Assembly: GCA_965662365.1 (NCBI GenBank) | Contig: CBFIHR010000139.1 | Coordinates: 1-5,914, forward strand | Origin: CAWVWD01 sp965662365 | GTDB lineage: Bacteria > Bacteroidota > Bacteroidia > Chitinophagales > Saprospiraceae | Direction: 5' to 3' | DNA length: 5,914 nt | The notes under the pieces: generated by a model | What the model was told of the DNA's origin: nothing | The model's input: the letters and a program-made list of their open reading frames with translations, nothing else | Databases searched by the model: none | In this document: one piece after another, positions 1-5,601 of the stretch | How the letters are laid out: the number at the start of each line of letters is the position of its first letter | Numbering within the stretch: the first letter of the stretch is position 1 | Made by a program: the position numbers and the translations under genes

Positions 1-254
1 AATCAATTATTTGTTTATAATCGCCTTTATGACTCTAATTATCATTAACTCAAAAGACAGGTCAAAGACTCCAAAGCTATAGCTGATTTGTGTGGCGGCA
101 CTTCAGAAGTACGCTACGTTTTTTATTTAAATACATAATTAATAATGGTTTAATATAGAATAAACTTGTATTGGTTGATCGTAACTAATTATATTTGTGC
201 TTTAATATTTACAATAAGGAATGAGCGAAACATTCAAAACACTAAAAAAAAGCT
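1..254. other. Non-coding leader region upstream of the dipeptidase
   Basis: No convincing gene is visible on either strand. The left part holds two short palindromes, AGCTATAGCT at 75-84 and ACTTCAGAAGT at 100-110, which may be chance. The right part, from about 160, is very AT-rich and contains the predicted promoter of the dipeptidase gene and an A-rich leader (AAAAAAAA at 244-251) just before its ATG. No Shine-Dalgarno sequence stands at a useful distance from the start codon, which is usual in Bacteroidota. Confidence 0.6.
166..197 (+). promoter_or_regulatory. Predicted Bacteroidota-type promoter of the M20 dipeptidase gene
   Basis: TATATTTG at 190-197 matches the Bacteroidota -7 consensus TANNTTTG exactly. 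A TTG at 166-168 lies 21 bases upstream and fits the -33 element; a second TTG at 171-173 leaves only 16 bases. Transcription would start near 203-205, giving a leader of about 50 nt before the ATG at 255. This is a consensus match only. In DNA this AT-rich, chance matches occur, but the position relative to the gene is right. Confidence 0.5.
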
Positions 255-1625
255 ATGGAAAACTTAAATGCTTATTTAGAAGCAAATAAAGAACGTTTTT
301 TAGCGGAATTATTCGATTTATTACGAATGCCTTCTATCAGTGCAGACTCAAAATACGCTGGCGATGTTCGTAAAACAGGTGAATTTATTAAAGAGAAATT
401 AATCGAAGCTGGAGCCGACAAAGTAGAGTTGTGTGAAACTGCCGGTCATCCGATTGTTTACGGTGAAAAGATGATTAACCCTGATTTACCAACTGTTTTG
501 GTTTATGGTCATTATGATGTTCAACCACCAGATCCATTAGATTTGTGGGAAACGCCACCGTTTGAGCCGACTATTCGCAATGAAAAAATCTACGCTCGTG
601 GAGCGTGCGATGACAAAGGTCAAATGTATATGCACGTCAAGGCGTTTGAAAGTATGATGGCGAATGAGGAACTGGCTTGTAATGTCAAATTTATGATTGA
701 GGGTGAAGAGGAAATCGGTTCTTACAACTTAGAAACTTTCGTCAAAAATAATGCAGAACGTTTGGCTGCTGATGTGATTATTCTTTCGGATACGTCAATT
801 ATTGCTAATGATTGCCCGTCGATTACGGTTGGTTTGAGAGGTTTGTCTTATGTAGAGGTCGAAGTTACTGGCCCAAATCGTGACTTACATTCAGGTGTTT
901 ATGGTGGAGCTGTCGGGAATCCTATCAATGTTTTGTGTGATATGATTGCGTCAATGCATGACGAAAATATGCACATTACTATTCCGGGATTTTATGATGA
1001 TGTAGCAGTTGTAAGCGATGCTGATAGAAAAGCGATGAACGAAGCACCGTTTAGTTTGGAAGACTATAAAGCAGATTTAGAAATCGGTGATGTTCATGGT
1101 GAAAAAAGCTATACAACTTTAGAACGGACTTCTATTCGTCCGACGTTAGATGTCAACGGAATTTGGGGAGGTTACATCGGCGAAGGTGCAAAAACTGTTT
1201 TGCCGTCTAAGGCTTACGCCAAAATTAGTATGCGATTAGTTCCTAATCAGAACTCAGAGAAAATTACTGAAATTTTTCAGAAACATTTTGAAAGTATTGC
1301 ACCTGCTTCTGTAAAGGTAAAAGTTACGCCACATCACGGAGGAGAACCAGCGGTGACACCAACGGATTCTGTCGAATATAAGGCAGCAAGTCGTGCTTAC
1401 GAAGCGACTTTTGGTAAAACACCTATTCCAGAGCGTAGCGGTGGAAGTATTCCGATTGTTGAAATGTTCGAGCGGGTATTAGGTATTAAATCAGTAATGA
1501 TGGGCTTTGGTTTAGATGCTGATGCGATTCACTCACCAAATGAATCTTACGGTTTATTCAATTATTATAAAGGTATCGAAACGATTCCATACTTCTTTAA
1601 ATATTATGCGGAAATGAAAGCGTAA
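255..1625 (+). CDS. M20 family zinc dipeptidase (carnosinase/CPG2-like), cytosolic
   Basis: This 456-residue protein is a complete M20/M28-clan metallopeptidase that probably hydrolyses dipeptides or short peptides in the cytosol; it has no signal peptide. The di-zinc site can be read directly. YGHYDVQP carries ligand H86 and catalytic-supporting D88; GACDDKGQ carries bridging D119; EGEEEIGS carries the general base E152 and ligand E153; LSDT carries D179; DADAIHSPNE carries the last ligand H426. The lid/dimerisation domain, about residues 190-310, contains RDLHSGVYGG with H212, the residue that in this family reaches into the partner's active site. Length and motif order fit bacterial and eukaryotic cytosolic dipeptidases of about 450-475 residues. 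The start fits the family N-terminus and follows an A-rich leader; the predicted promoter is 57 bases upstream. The gene stands alone and converges on the DUF1295 gene. Exact substrate, and whether it prefers dipeptides, cannot be read from sequence. Confidence 0.93.
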   Translation: MENLNAYLEANKERFLAELFDLLRMPSISADSKYAGDVRKTGEFIKEKLIEAGADKVELCETAGHPIVYGEKMINPDLPTVLVYGHYDVQPPDPLDLWETPPFEPTIRNEKIYARGACDDKGQMYMHVKAFESMMANEELACNVKFMIEGEEEIGSYNLETFVKNNAERLAADVIILSDTSIIANDCPSITVGLRGLSYVEVEVTGPNRDLHSGVYGGAVGNPINVLCDMIASMHDENMHITIPGFYDDVAVVSDADRKAMNEAPFSLEDYKADLEIGDVHGEKSYTTLERTSIRPTLDVNGIWGGYIGEGAKTVLPSKAYAKISMRLVPNQNSEKITEIFQKHFESIAPASVKVKVTPHHGGEPAVTPTDSVEYKAASRAYEATFGKTPIPERSGGSIPIVEMFERVLGIKSVMMGFGLDADAIHSPNESYGLFNYYKGIETIPYFFKYYAEMKA

Positions 1626-1628
1626 TTA

Positions 1629-1723
1629 TTTTTCAGTACGCAGTTTTCAGTTAGCGATTGTTATAATCTGTAATTGCTATACAAATTATGTTACGACCTA
1701 CTGAAAACTGCTAACTGAAAATT
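1629..1723. repeat. Long inverted repeat built from CAGTTTTCAGTTAGC-like units at a convergent gene junction
   Basis: The arms 1630-1651 and 1700-1721 pair at 20 of 22 positions, with a two-base mismatch at 1638-1639. Each arm is itself reiterated: TTTTCAGT occurs twice on the left and ACTGAAAA twice on the right, so other registers also work, such as a perfect 12-bp pairing of 1644-1655 with 1710-1721. Inside the loop, 1653-1659 can pair with 1672-1678 with one G-U pair. The right arm covers the stop codon of the minus-strand gene. It sits where a bidirectional terminator would be expected, but neither strand has a T-run just after the stem: the T-runs are at the 5' edge of the arms. It therefore looks more like an intergenic repeat element than a classical intrinsic terminator. 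Confidence 0.75.
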
Positions 1724-2576
1724 ATCTCGGTGGCATCGGTAAAAATGCAGATGTTTTACGCATATATTCTTTGTAGCCAGGTTTTGATTTTTGTAAATTC
1801 TCCTCTAACATCGCCACACCAGAAACAAAACGTAATAAAAAATTCATAAAAATAGGAACGAAAAAGTACAACCAGCCGCCCTTCGTACCTAATGCAAACA
1901 TAAAATAGCCCCACCAAACCATCGCATCACCAAAGTAATTCGGATGTCGAGTATATTTCCATAAACCTTTATCCATTATTTTACCCTTATTTGCAGGATT
2001 TTTTTTGAATTGACTAAGTTGCCAGTCACCAACAGCTTCAAAGAAAAATCCAACTGCCCAAAAACCAATTCCGATATACTCAAAAAGCCCTAAAGATTCA
2101 ATATCACTTCGGTGCGTAGCCCAGAAAACAGAGGATAGAATCCACAAAATTACACCCTGTAAAAAGAAAACTTTGAAAAACGAAAACCACCAATAACTTT
2201 CACCGGCTTGTCTCCTAAACTCTTGATAGCGATAATCTTCTGGTTGACCAATATTTCGACTGCCAATGTGCCAAGCTAACCGAATTCCCCAAAGTGTAAC
2301 CATCACGGATAGTACTTGACCTCGGATATGATTAAATTCATAATCAGTAGCCAAACCAAAGTAATACCAACACATTATCACAAAGCCAACCCCCCAAAAT
2401 ATATCAACAATACTGGAATCTTTAAGCTGTAAAGAGAGTAACCAGAGTAAAATCATCATACCTAACATCAAAGCAAAACCATGAAAATTAGCTTCACCGA
2501 TATATAGTGAAATTAATGAGCCTAAAACTAAAAATCCGCCTAATCCTGCTCGTATAAATGTTGGTTTCATCTCCAT
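1722..2576 (-). CDS. DUF1295 family multi-pass membrane protein (steroid 5-alpha-reductase/ICMT-like fold)
   Basis: This 284-residue integral membrane protein has about seven hydrophobic segments, near residues 6-26, 32-50, 55-73, 87-104, 133-152, 164-183 and 219-250. SSIVDIFWGVGF (54-65) is the typical early DUF1295 motif, and the block DKGLWKYTRHPNYFGD (202-217) with WWGY after it is the conserved C-terminal signature shared with steroid 5-alpha-reductases and isoprenylcysteine methyltransferases. In those relatives this block helps bind NADPH or S-adenosylmethionine, so a lipid or steroid-like redox or methyl-transfer role is possible, but no substrate is established for this subfamily. 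The start at 2576 (MEMKPTF) has an alternative ATG two codons later; neither has a clear Shine-Dalgarno. The gene follows a terminator at 2678-2728, so it is probably transcribed on its own, although I found no exact TANNTTTG element in the 174-base gap. Confidence 0.88.
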   Translation of the reverse strand: MEMKPTFIRAGLGGFLVLGSLISLYIGEANFHGFALMLGMMILLWLLSLQLKDSSIVDIFWGVGFVIMCWYYFGLATDYEFNHIRGQVLSVMVTLWGIRLAWHIGSRNIGQPEDYRYQEFRRQAGESYWWFSFFKVFFLQGVILWILSSVFWATHRSDIESLGLFEYIGIGFWAVGFFFEAVGDWQLSQFKKNPANKGKIMDKGLWKYTRHPNYFGDAMVWWGYFMFALGTKGGWLYFFVPIFMNFLLRFVSGVAMLEENLQKSKPGYKEYMRKTSAFLPMPPR

Positions 2577-2677
2577 TTGATAATGTTATTTTATTTGTAA
2601 TATTACGATTGTGAAGCTACTCAAAAAACGGTGAAAAGCGATTAATGTTTAATGAAATATCTAAACGCTTATTGTGC

Positions 2678-2728
2678 AAAAAATGAAAGCGAGTATTAAA
2701 TTGAAAATTAAATTCATACTCCTCGCTT
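2678..2728 (-). terminator. Intrinsic terminator of the DUF4332 gene
   Basis: Read on the minus strand, AAGCGAG (2722-2728) pairs with CTCGCTT (2687-2693) in seven base pairs. Three more pairs (2694-2696 with 2716-2718) follow after a three-base bulge, leaving an AT-rich loop. A short TCAT spacer and then TTTTTT (2683-2678) follow the stem. It lies about 20 bases beyond the stop codon of the helix-hairpin-helix gene and before the DUF1295 gene, separating the two transcription units. Confidence 0.65.
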
Positions 2729-2750
2729 CCTGAAATATCGATAAAAAATG

Positions 2751-3137
2751 CTATAAGCTGCGGGCTATATCCATAAATTTGTTCAAAGCATCTACAGAAG
2801 GAATAACTTTAACCATATTTTTCGTGGCATTATTTTTTTCTAATCTCGTTCGTAAAGACACTGCATCTGCATTCACTAATTCAGCTGCTGAGCCAACCCC
2901 CGAACGAACCAACAGCTCTGCAAACTGCCGACCGATTCCTTTTATACGGAATAAATCTGCCATGCTTACCCAAGTATCAATTCTTTTTTGAGGAATACCA
3001 GTGGCCTCCGCCAAGGTCGCTCGAGAAGAATCTGTTGCTCCTTTTTTTAATAATCCCTCAACTGTTGTCACACCTGCAACCTCTAATTTCTTTTGAAAAG
3101 CAGGTCCAATACCTTCTATTGAACTAATTTTTGCCAT
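2751..3137 (-). CDS. DUF4332 protein: stand-alone tandem helix-hairpin-helix domain
   Basis: This 128-residue soluble protein is essentially one DUF4332 domain. It contains two helix-hairpin-helix hairpins: IEGIGPAFQKKLEVAGV (7-23), followed by VEGLLKKGAT, and IKGIGRQFAELLVRSGV (65-81). The linker TGIPQKRIDTWVSMADLFRIKGIG is characteristic of the family, and a helical tail (113-128) ends the domain. Helix-hairpin-helix GIG loops generally bind the DNA backbone non-specifically or mediate protein contacts; the cellular role of DUF4332 proteins is not established. There is no signal peptide or membrane segment, and no nuclease or polymerase domain is attached, so it may act as a small DNA-associated or adaptor protein. 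It is basic at both ends but contains many acidic residues too. ATG at 3137 is the only sensible start, since the family N-terminus begins there. It appears monocistronic, with its own terminator and a leader of about 100 nt if the predicted promoter is right. Confidence 0.88.
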   Translation of the reverse strand: MAKISSIEGIGPAFQKKLEVAGVTTVEGLLKKGATDSSRATLAEATGIPQKRIDTWVSMADLFRIKGIGRQFAELLVRSGVGSAAELVNADAVSLRTRLEKNNATKNMVKVIPSVDALNKFMDIARSL

Positions 3138-3404
3138 AATCTTATTGTTGTTTTAAAGTAAATCGGTTGGTGTCTAAGTATTTGATAATCAATTGATAAT
3201 TAATTTTAATTAAATAATATGTATAACAGTAGTTGTTTTTATATATTACAAAAGTAAAAATATTAATGATTATTATTATATGAATAGTCCAAATTTGTAT
3301 CCTTATTTTTTAATAAAAAATACCGTACGAAAGTTAAATAAATGGATAGGTTCAAATGAGGAAAGAGGGATATAGTTTTAAAGCGGTGTCAATTATTTAT
3401 TTTA
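3138..3404. other. AT-rich intergenic region without a credible gene
   Basis: The gap between the DUF4332 gene and the ABC ATPase is about 360 bases long. Apart from the possible -7 element and the hairpin terminator described separately, it is almost pure A and T. It holds a perfect AT-only palindrome, TATTTTTTA / TAAAAAATA around a single A (3304-3322), and a TTAATT-TT-AATTAA motif near 3200. A 31-codon plus-strand ORF at 3280-3375 has no ribosome binding site and no recognisable sequence, and I do not call it. Confidence 0.55.
3249..3256 (-). promoter_or_regulatory. Possible -7 promoter element for the DUF4332 gene
   Basis: On the minus strand this is TACTTTTG, an exact match to TANNTTTG. 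I do not find a TTG/TTTG -33 element at 17-23 bases; the nearest TTTG (3290-3293) is 33 bases away. Transcription would start near 3242 and leave about 105 nt of AT-rich leader. It is weak evidence in DNA of this composition. Confidence 0.25.
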
Positions 3405-3464
3405 AATAAAAATTGAGGTTACGAAACCTCGAAAGTGTTGCAATCTCGATTTTCGTAACCTCAA
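3405..3464 (-). terminator. Intrinsic terminator of the ABC ATPase gene
   Basis: Arms 3413-3426 (TTGAGGTTACGAAA on the plus strand) and 3451-3464 form a perfect 14-bp inverted repeat around a 24-base loop. On the minus strand the stem is followed by TTTTTATTTA, a good U-tract, about 36 bases beyond the ATPase stop codon. A shorter competing hairpin, GAGGTT-tetraloop-AACCTC (3415-3430), ends at the same U-tract, so either fold could terminate transcription. Confidence 0.75.
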
Positions 3465-3499
3465 AAGTATAAAAAATTATATCCTGATAAAATTACTAA

Positions 3500-4303
3500 T
3501 TAACCTAACTCAGAAACTCGAATCATCGTATCCTCAACTTCATGTACCAACTCTGTAAAACGAGGCGTTCGTTTTAATTCTCGGTTGCGTTGATAAGGTA
3601 AATCAACCTTAACATGTTCTGCAAAGTGCGAAGGTGCAGATTTCAAGATATAAATATCATCGCCGAGATACACTGCCTCCGAAATATCATGCGTTACAAA
3701 AATGACCGTAGGGTGTATATCCTGCCAAATATCGGCTAACATATCTTGCATTTGTAAACGAGTTTTTACATCTAAAGCTCCGAAAGGCTCATCCATTAAA
3801 ATAATATCTGGACTTGCGAGAAGGCTTCGTGCAATGGCAATTCGCTGTAATTGTCCACCTGAGAGCGTTGGATATTGAGCGTATTTTCGTTCGTGACCGG
3901 CTAAGCCTACTTTACGAATCATCTCCATTGCTCGTTCTTCTCGTTCCTCTTTAGACATACCTTTGAATTGTAAACCTAACGCAACATTATCCAAAACAGA
4001 CATCCAGGGCAAAGAGGAGTATTGTTGAAAAACCATACTCACCCGATTGTCACCGCCAACAGCTTTTCCACGTACAAGAATTTCGCCCGAAGTAGGTTGT
4101 TGTAAGCCAGCGATATATCTTAATAAGGTAGATTTACCACTTCCTGACATTCCTAAGATAGAAACAAACTCTCCTTTTTCAGGCTTATTTTGAACTAAAA
4201 AACTCAAATTCTTAATAATATAAGATTGTCCGCCGTCATAACTTTGGCTAATGTCACGCATTTCGATGATGTTTTCTAATTCGGTATCTTGAAACTCAAC
4301 CAT
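3500..4303 (-). CDS. ABC transporter ATP-binding protein, NitT/TauT (nitrate/sulfonate) type, orphan
   Basis: This 267-residue cytoplasmic ATPase would drive an importer. Every nucleotide-binding motif is intact: Walker A GMSGSGKST (51-59), Q-loop VFQQYSSLPW with Q93, signature LSGGQ (147-151), Walker B IILMDEP (167-173, catalytic E172), D-loop GALD (175-178) and H-loop THD with H205. FQQYSSLPWMSVLDNVALGL and the tail VDLPYQRNRELKRTPRF match the NrtD/SsuB/TauB subfamily, which imports nitrate, sulfonates, taurine or similar small anions and thiamine-precursor-like compounds. The substrate cannot be assigned, because no permease or binding-protein gene lies next to it: the gene is flanked by a 280-base gap upstream and a terminator downstream. 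The NKPEK stretch before GEFVSILG seems slightly longer than in typical SsuB, probably a lineage feature. The ATG at 4303 was chosen; M15 is a possible alternative that keeps all motifs. No Shine-Dalgarno or exact TANNTTTG was found upstream. Confidence 0.92.
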   Translation of the reverse strand: MVEFQDTELENIIEMRDISQSYDGGQSYIIKNLSFLVQNKPEKGEFVSILGMSGSGKSTLLRYIAGLQQPTSGEILVRGKAVGGDNRVSMVFQQYSSLPWMSVLDNVALGLQFKGMSKEEREERAMEMIRKVGLAGHERKYAQYPTLSGGQLQRIAIARSLLASPDIILMDEPFGALDVKTRLQMQDMLADIWQDIHPTVIFVTHDISEAVYLGDDIYILKSAPSHFAEHVKVDLPYQRNRELKRTPRFTELVHEVEDTMIRVSELG

Positions 4304-4581
4304 TTGTTATATTGATTTTATTTAGTTTTTTACGGATAATTTACACTAACGAAGTTAAGAAAGTATTTGAAAATTAAGTATTTTGGACATTTATAATTTA
4401 TATTTCATTATTCAAGGGGAGATCATCAATATAGAAATATGTTAATTTATTTTTAATGTTAATATGAAAGCCAACTATGAAGCCAAAAAATGTTTAAAAT
4501 TGAGGCTGTAATTTAAGTTGACTAACTGTTCACTACAAACAAAAACTACAAAGATTCATTAAAACTCGTTTTATATAATTC
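4304..4581. other. Divergent intergenic region between the ABC ATPase and the FKBP lipoprotein
   Basis: No gene is credible here. The region must hold the promoter of the minus-strand ATPase, but I find no exact minus-strand TANNTTTG; CAAAAACTA near 4540-4548 is a near match with one extra base. A loose direct repeat, ATGAA(A)GCCAA, occurs twice at about 4464-4486. A 15-codon ORF starting at 4464 is too short and unremarkable to call. Confidence 0.5.
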
Positions 4582-4609
4582 AGTTGATTGACTATATTGA
4601 CAATCAACT
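4582..4609. repeat. Perfect 9-bp inverted repeat over the FKBP lipoprotein promoter
   Basis: AGTTGATTG (4582-4590) and CAATCAACT (4601-4609) are perfect reverse complements, separated by ten bases. The left arm contains both candidate -33 TTG triplets and the right arm ends on the first base of the -7 element, so the dyad brackets the promoter spacer. The centre-to-centre distance of 19 bases suits a dimeric repressor or activator. No regulator gene is adjacent, and binding is inference. Confidence 0.6.
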
Positions 4610-4616
4610 ATCTTTG
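4584..4616 (+). promoter_or_regulatory. Predicted Bacteroidota-type promoter of the FKBP lipoprotein gene
   Basis: TATCTTTG at 4609-4616 matches TANNTTTG exactly. TTG triplets at 4588-4590 (18-base spacing) or 4584-4586 (22-base spacing) fit the -33 element. Transcription would begin around 4621-4624, leaving only about 10 nt before the ATG at 4632. This argues that the in-frame TTG at 4584 is promoter sequence and not a start codon. Confidence 0.6.
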
Positions 4617-4631
4617 AATAAAAATCTTAAT

Positions 4632-5468
4632 ATGCGAATAAGTTGCTTACTTATTTTATGTGTCATAAGCTTACCGAGTTGTTCTGTGTTAGATGATTCA
4701 CCGTCATTTGAGGTGACTCAGTCTGGGCTACATTATTATTTTCATGAAAAAAATGATGGAGTCAAGCCACAAGTTGGCGATGAAATCCATTATAATATGA
4801 CTGTTCGGAAAGGTAGGAAAGAGCTAAATAGCAATCATAAAAAGGAGATCATGCCTTTATCGCCTAAGAAAAATCCGATTTTACAGGCTTTCAAAATCAT
4901 GGGGCTGGGCGATAGTATGACAATTGCTGTTTTCGTAGATTCTCTACCACATTTGATATCGGGACAGTTTGAGCCAGGCGATACGATGTTTGTAGATTTA
5001 CAAATCACGGACATTCGCAAAAAGCAAGAAGTTGAGGAAAAAATCAATGAAATGCTGGATAAAGCCGATAGAGTTACGAGAAATGTCAGAAGTCACATCA
5101 AAAATTTTATCAATGGAGAATTACCTTGTACAAAGACCGAATCAGGATTACAATATCTTGTGGAGAAAGAGGGAGAGGGGAAAGCTGTTAATACAGCAAA
5201 TCGTGCTTCTTTGCATTATGCGGTTTTTTTACCAAATGGTCAAGAGTTAGAATCTACTTTTCGTAAAGGCAGCCCAAAAGCATTTTATTTTGATAAAAAA
5301 AGAACCAGAGCCGTACCGGGTTTTTCTGAAGGTTTAGCTTTGTTGAATGGCGGAAGTCGAGCAACTTTGATCATTCCGTATGACTTGGCTTATGGTGAGC
5401 ATGGTAGAGGGCCGATTCCTCCGAAATCAGATATTATTATTTATGTGGAGCTAATGGAAGTATATTGA
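4632..5468 (+). CDS. FKBP-type peptidyl-prolyl cis-trans isomerase lipoprotein with two FKBP-like domains
   Basis: This is a 278-residue envelope lipoprotein that probably helps proline-limited folding of exported proteins. The start is placed at ATG 4632: MRISCLLILCVISLPSC is then a normal lipoprotein signal peptide with lipobox LPSC and lipidation at C17. An upstream in-frame TTG at 4584 would add 16 polar residues before it and lies in the promoter. After C17 comes SVLDDS, whose acidic pair could be a surface-export signal of the Bacteroidota type, but this is uncertain. Residues about 25-128 form a degenerate FKBP-like domain (SGLHYYF, VGDEIHYNMTVRKG, GLGDSMTIAVF, EPGDTMFVDLQITDI). A charged helical linker (129-160) follows. 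Residues 167-278 form the better-conserved domain: SGLQYLVEKEGEGK, ASLHYAVFLPNGQELESTF, VPGFSEGLALL, IIPYDLAYGEHGRGPIPPKSDIIIYVELMEV. The usual active-site aromatic W is F231 here, so activity is likely but unproven. It is monocistronic, converging on the TonB receptor. Confidence 0.88.
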   Translation: MRISCLLILCVISLPSCSVLDDSPSFEVTQSGLHYYFHEKNDGVKPQVGDEIHYNMTVRKGRKELNSNHKKEIMPLSPKKNPILQAFKIMGLGDSMTIAVFVDSLPHLISGQFEPGDTMFVDLQITDIRKKQEVEEKINEMLDKADRVTRNVRSHIKNFINGELPCTKTESGLQYLVEKEGEGKAVNTANRASLHYAVFLPNGQELESTFRKGSPKAFYFDKKRTRAVPGFSEGLALLNGGSRATLIIPYDLAYGEHGRGPIPPKSDIIIYVELMEVY

Positions 5469-5500
5469 TTGACGACTTAATTATTGCATTGTTTGGTCTT

Positions 5501-5526
5501 GAAAAATAGATTTGTCGAAACAAATC
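5501..5526 (-). terminator. Possible second terminator for the TonB receptor transcript
   Basis: GATTTGT (5509-5515) and ACAAATC (5520-5526) form a perfect 7-bp stem around four bases. On the minus strand the loop is TTCG, a stabilising tetraloop, and the stem is followed by TATTTTTC. It would back up the stronger hairpin that a minus-strand transcript meets first at 5556-5589. The stem is AT-rich and therefore weak. Confidence 0.45.
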
Positions 5527-5555
5527 CCTTCATTTACTTACAGTATAAAATATAG

Positions 5556-5589
5556 AAAAGCCACAACGTATTTGATGTTGTGGCTTTTT
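5556..5589. terminator. Bidirectional intrinsic terminator between the FKBP lipoprotein and the TonB receptor
   Basis: AAAAGCCACAAC (5556-5567) and GTTGTGGCTTTT (5577-5588) form a perfect 12-bp stem with a nine-base loop. A GC-rich core is flanked by an A-tract and a T-tract, so U-runs follow on both strands (TTTTT at 5585-5589 on plus, TTTTC then AT-rich on minus). It lies between two converging genes, about 90 bases after the lipoprotein stop and 13 bases after the receptor stop. Confidence 0.9.
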
Positions 5590-5601
5590 GTATATCTGCT
5601 A

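Noticed and set aside
75..110. Short palindromes AGCTATAGCT and ACTTCAGAAGT
   Set aside because: They are 10-11 bases long, far from the promoter, and not associated with any other signal.
221..289. A 22-codon ORF overlapping the dipeptidase start (MSETFKTLKKSYGKL...)
   Set aside because: AAGGA lies directly against its ATG with no spacing, the peptide has no recognisable features, and the dipeptidase frame has overwhelming support. It is probably chance.
2779..2991. 70-codon plus-strand ORF
   Set aside because: It is antisense to the well-supported DUF4332 gene, and its sequence has no family signature.
3280..3375. 31-codon plus-strand ORF in the AT-rich intergenic region
   Set aside because: It has no ribosome binding site, no promoter match and no recognisable motif; such short ORFs arise by chance.
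4304..4581. Search for a riboswitch or small RNA upstream of the ABC ATPase
   Set aside because: No conserved riboswitch core, strong stem or terminator-like structure is visible; the sequence is mostly AT-rich without clear pairing.
4584..4631. N-terminal extension of the FKBP lipoprotein from an in-frame TTG
   Set aside because: It would place 16 polar residues before a perfect lipoprotein signal peptide, and the TTG lies within the predicted -33 region, upstream of the likely transcription start.
4835..5250. Two ORFs, minus 4835-5047 and plus 5032-5250
   Set aside because: Both lie within the FKBP lipoprotein gene in other frames and encode no recognisable protein.
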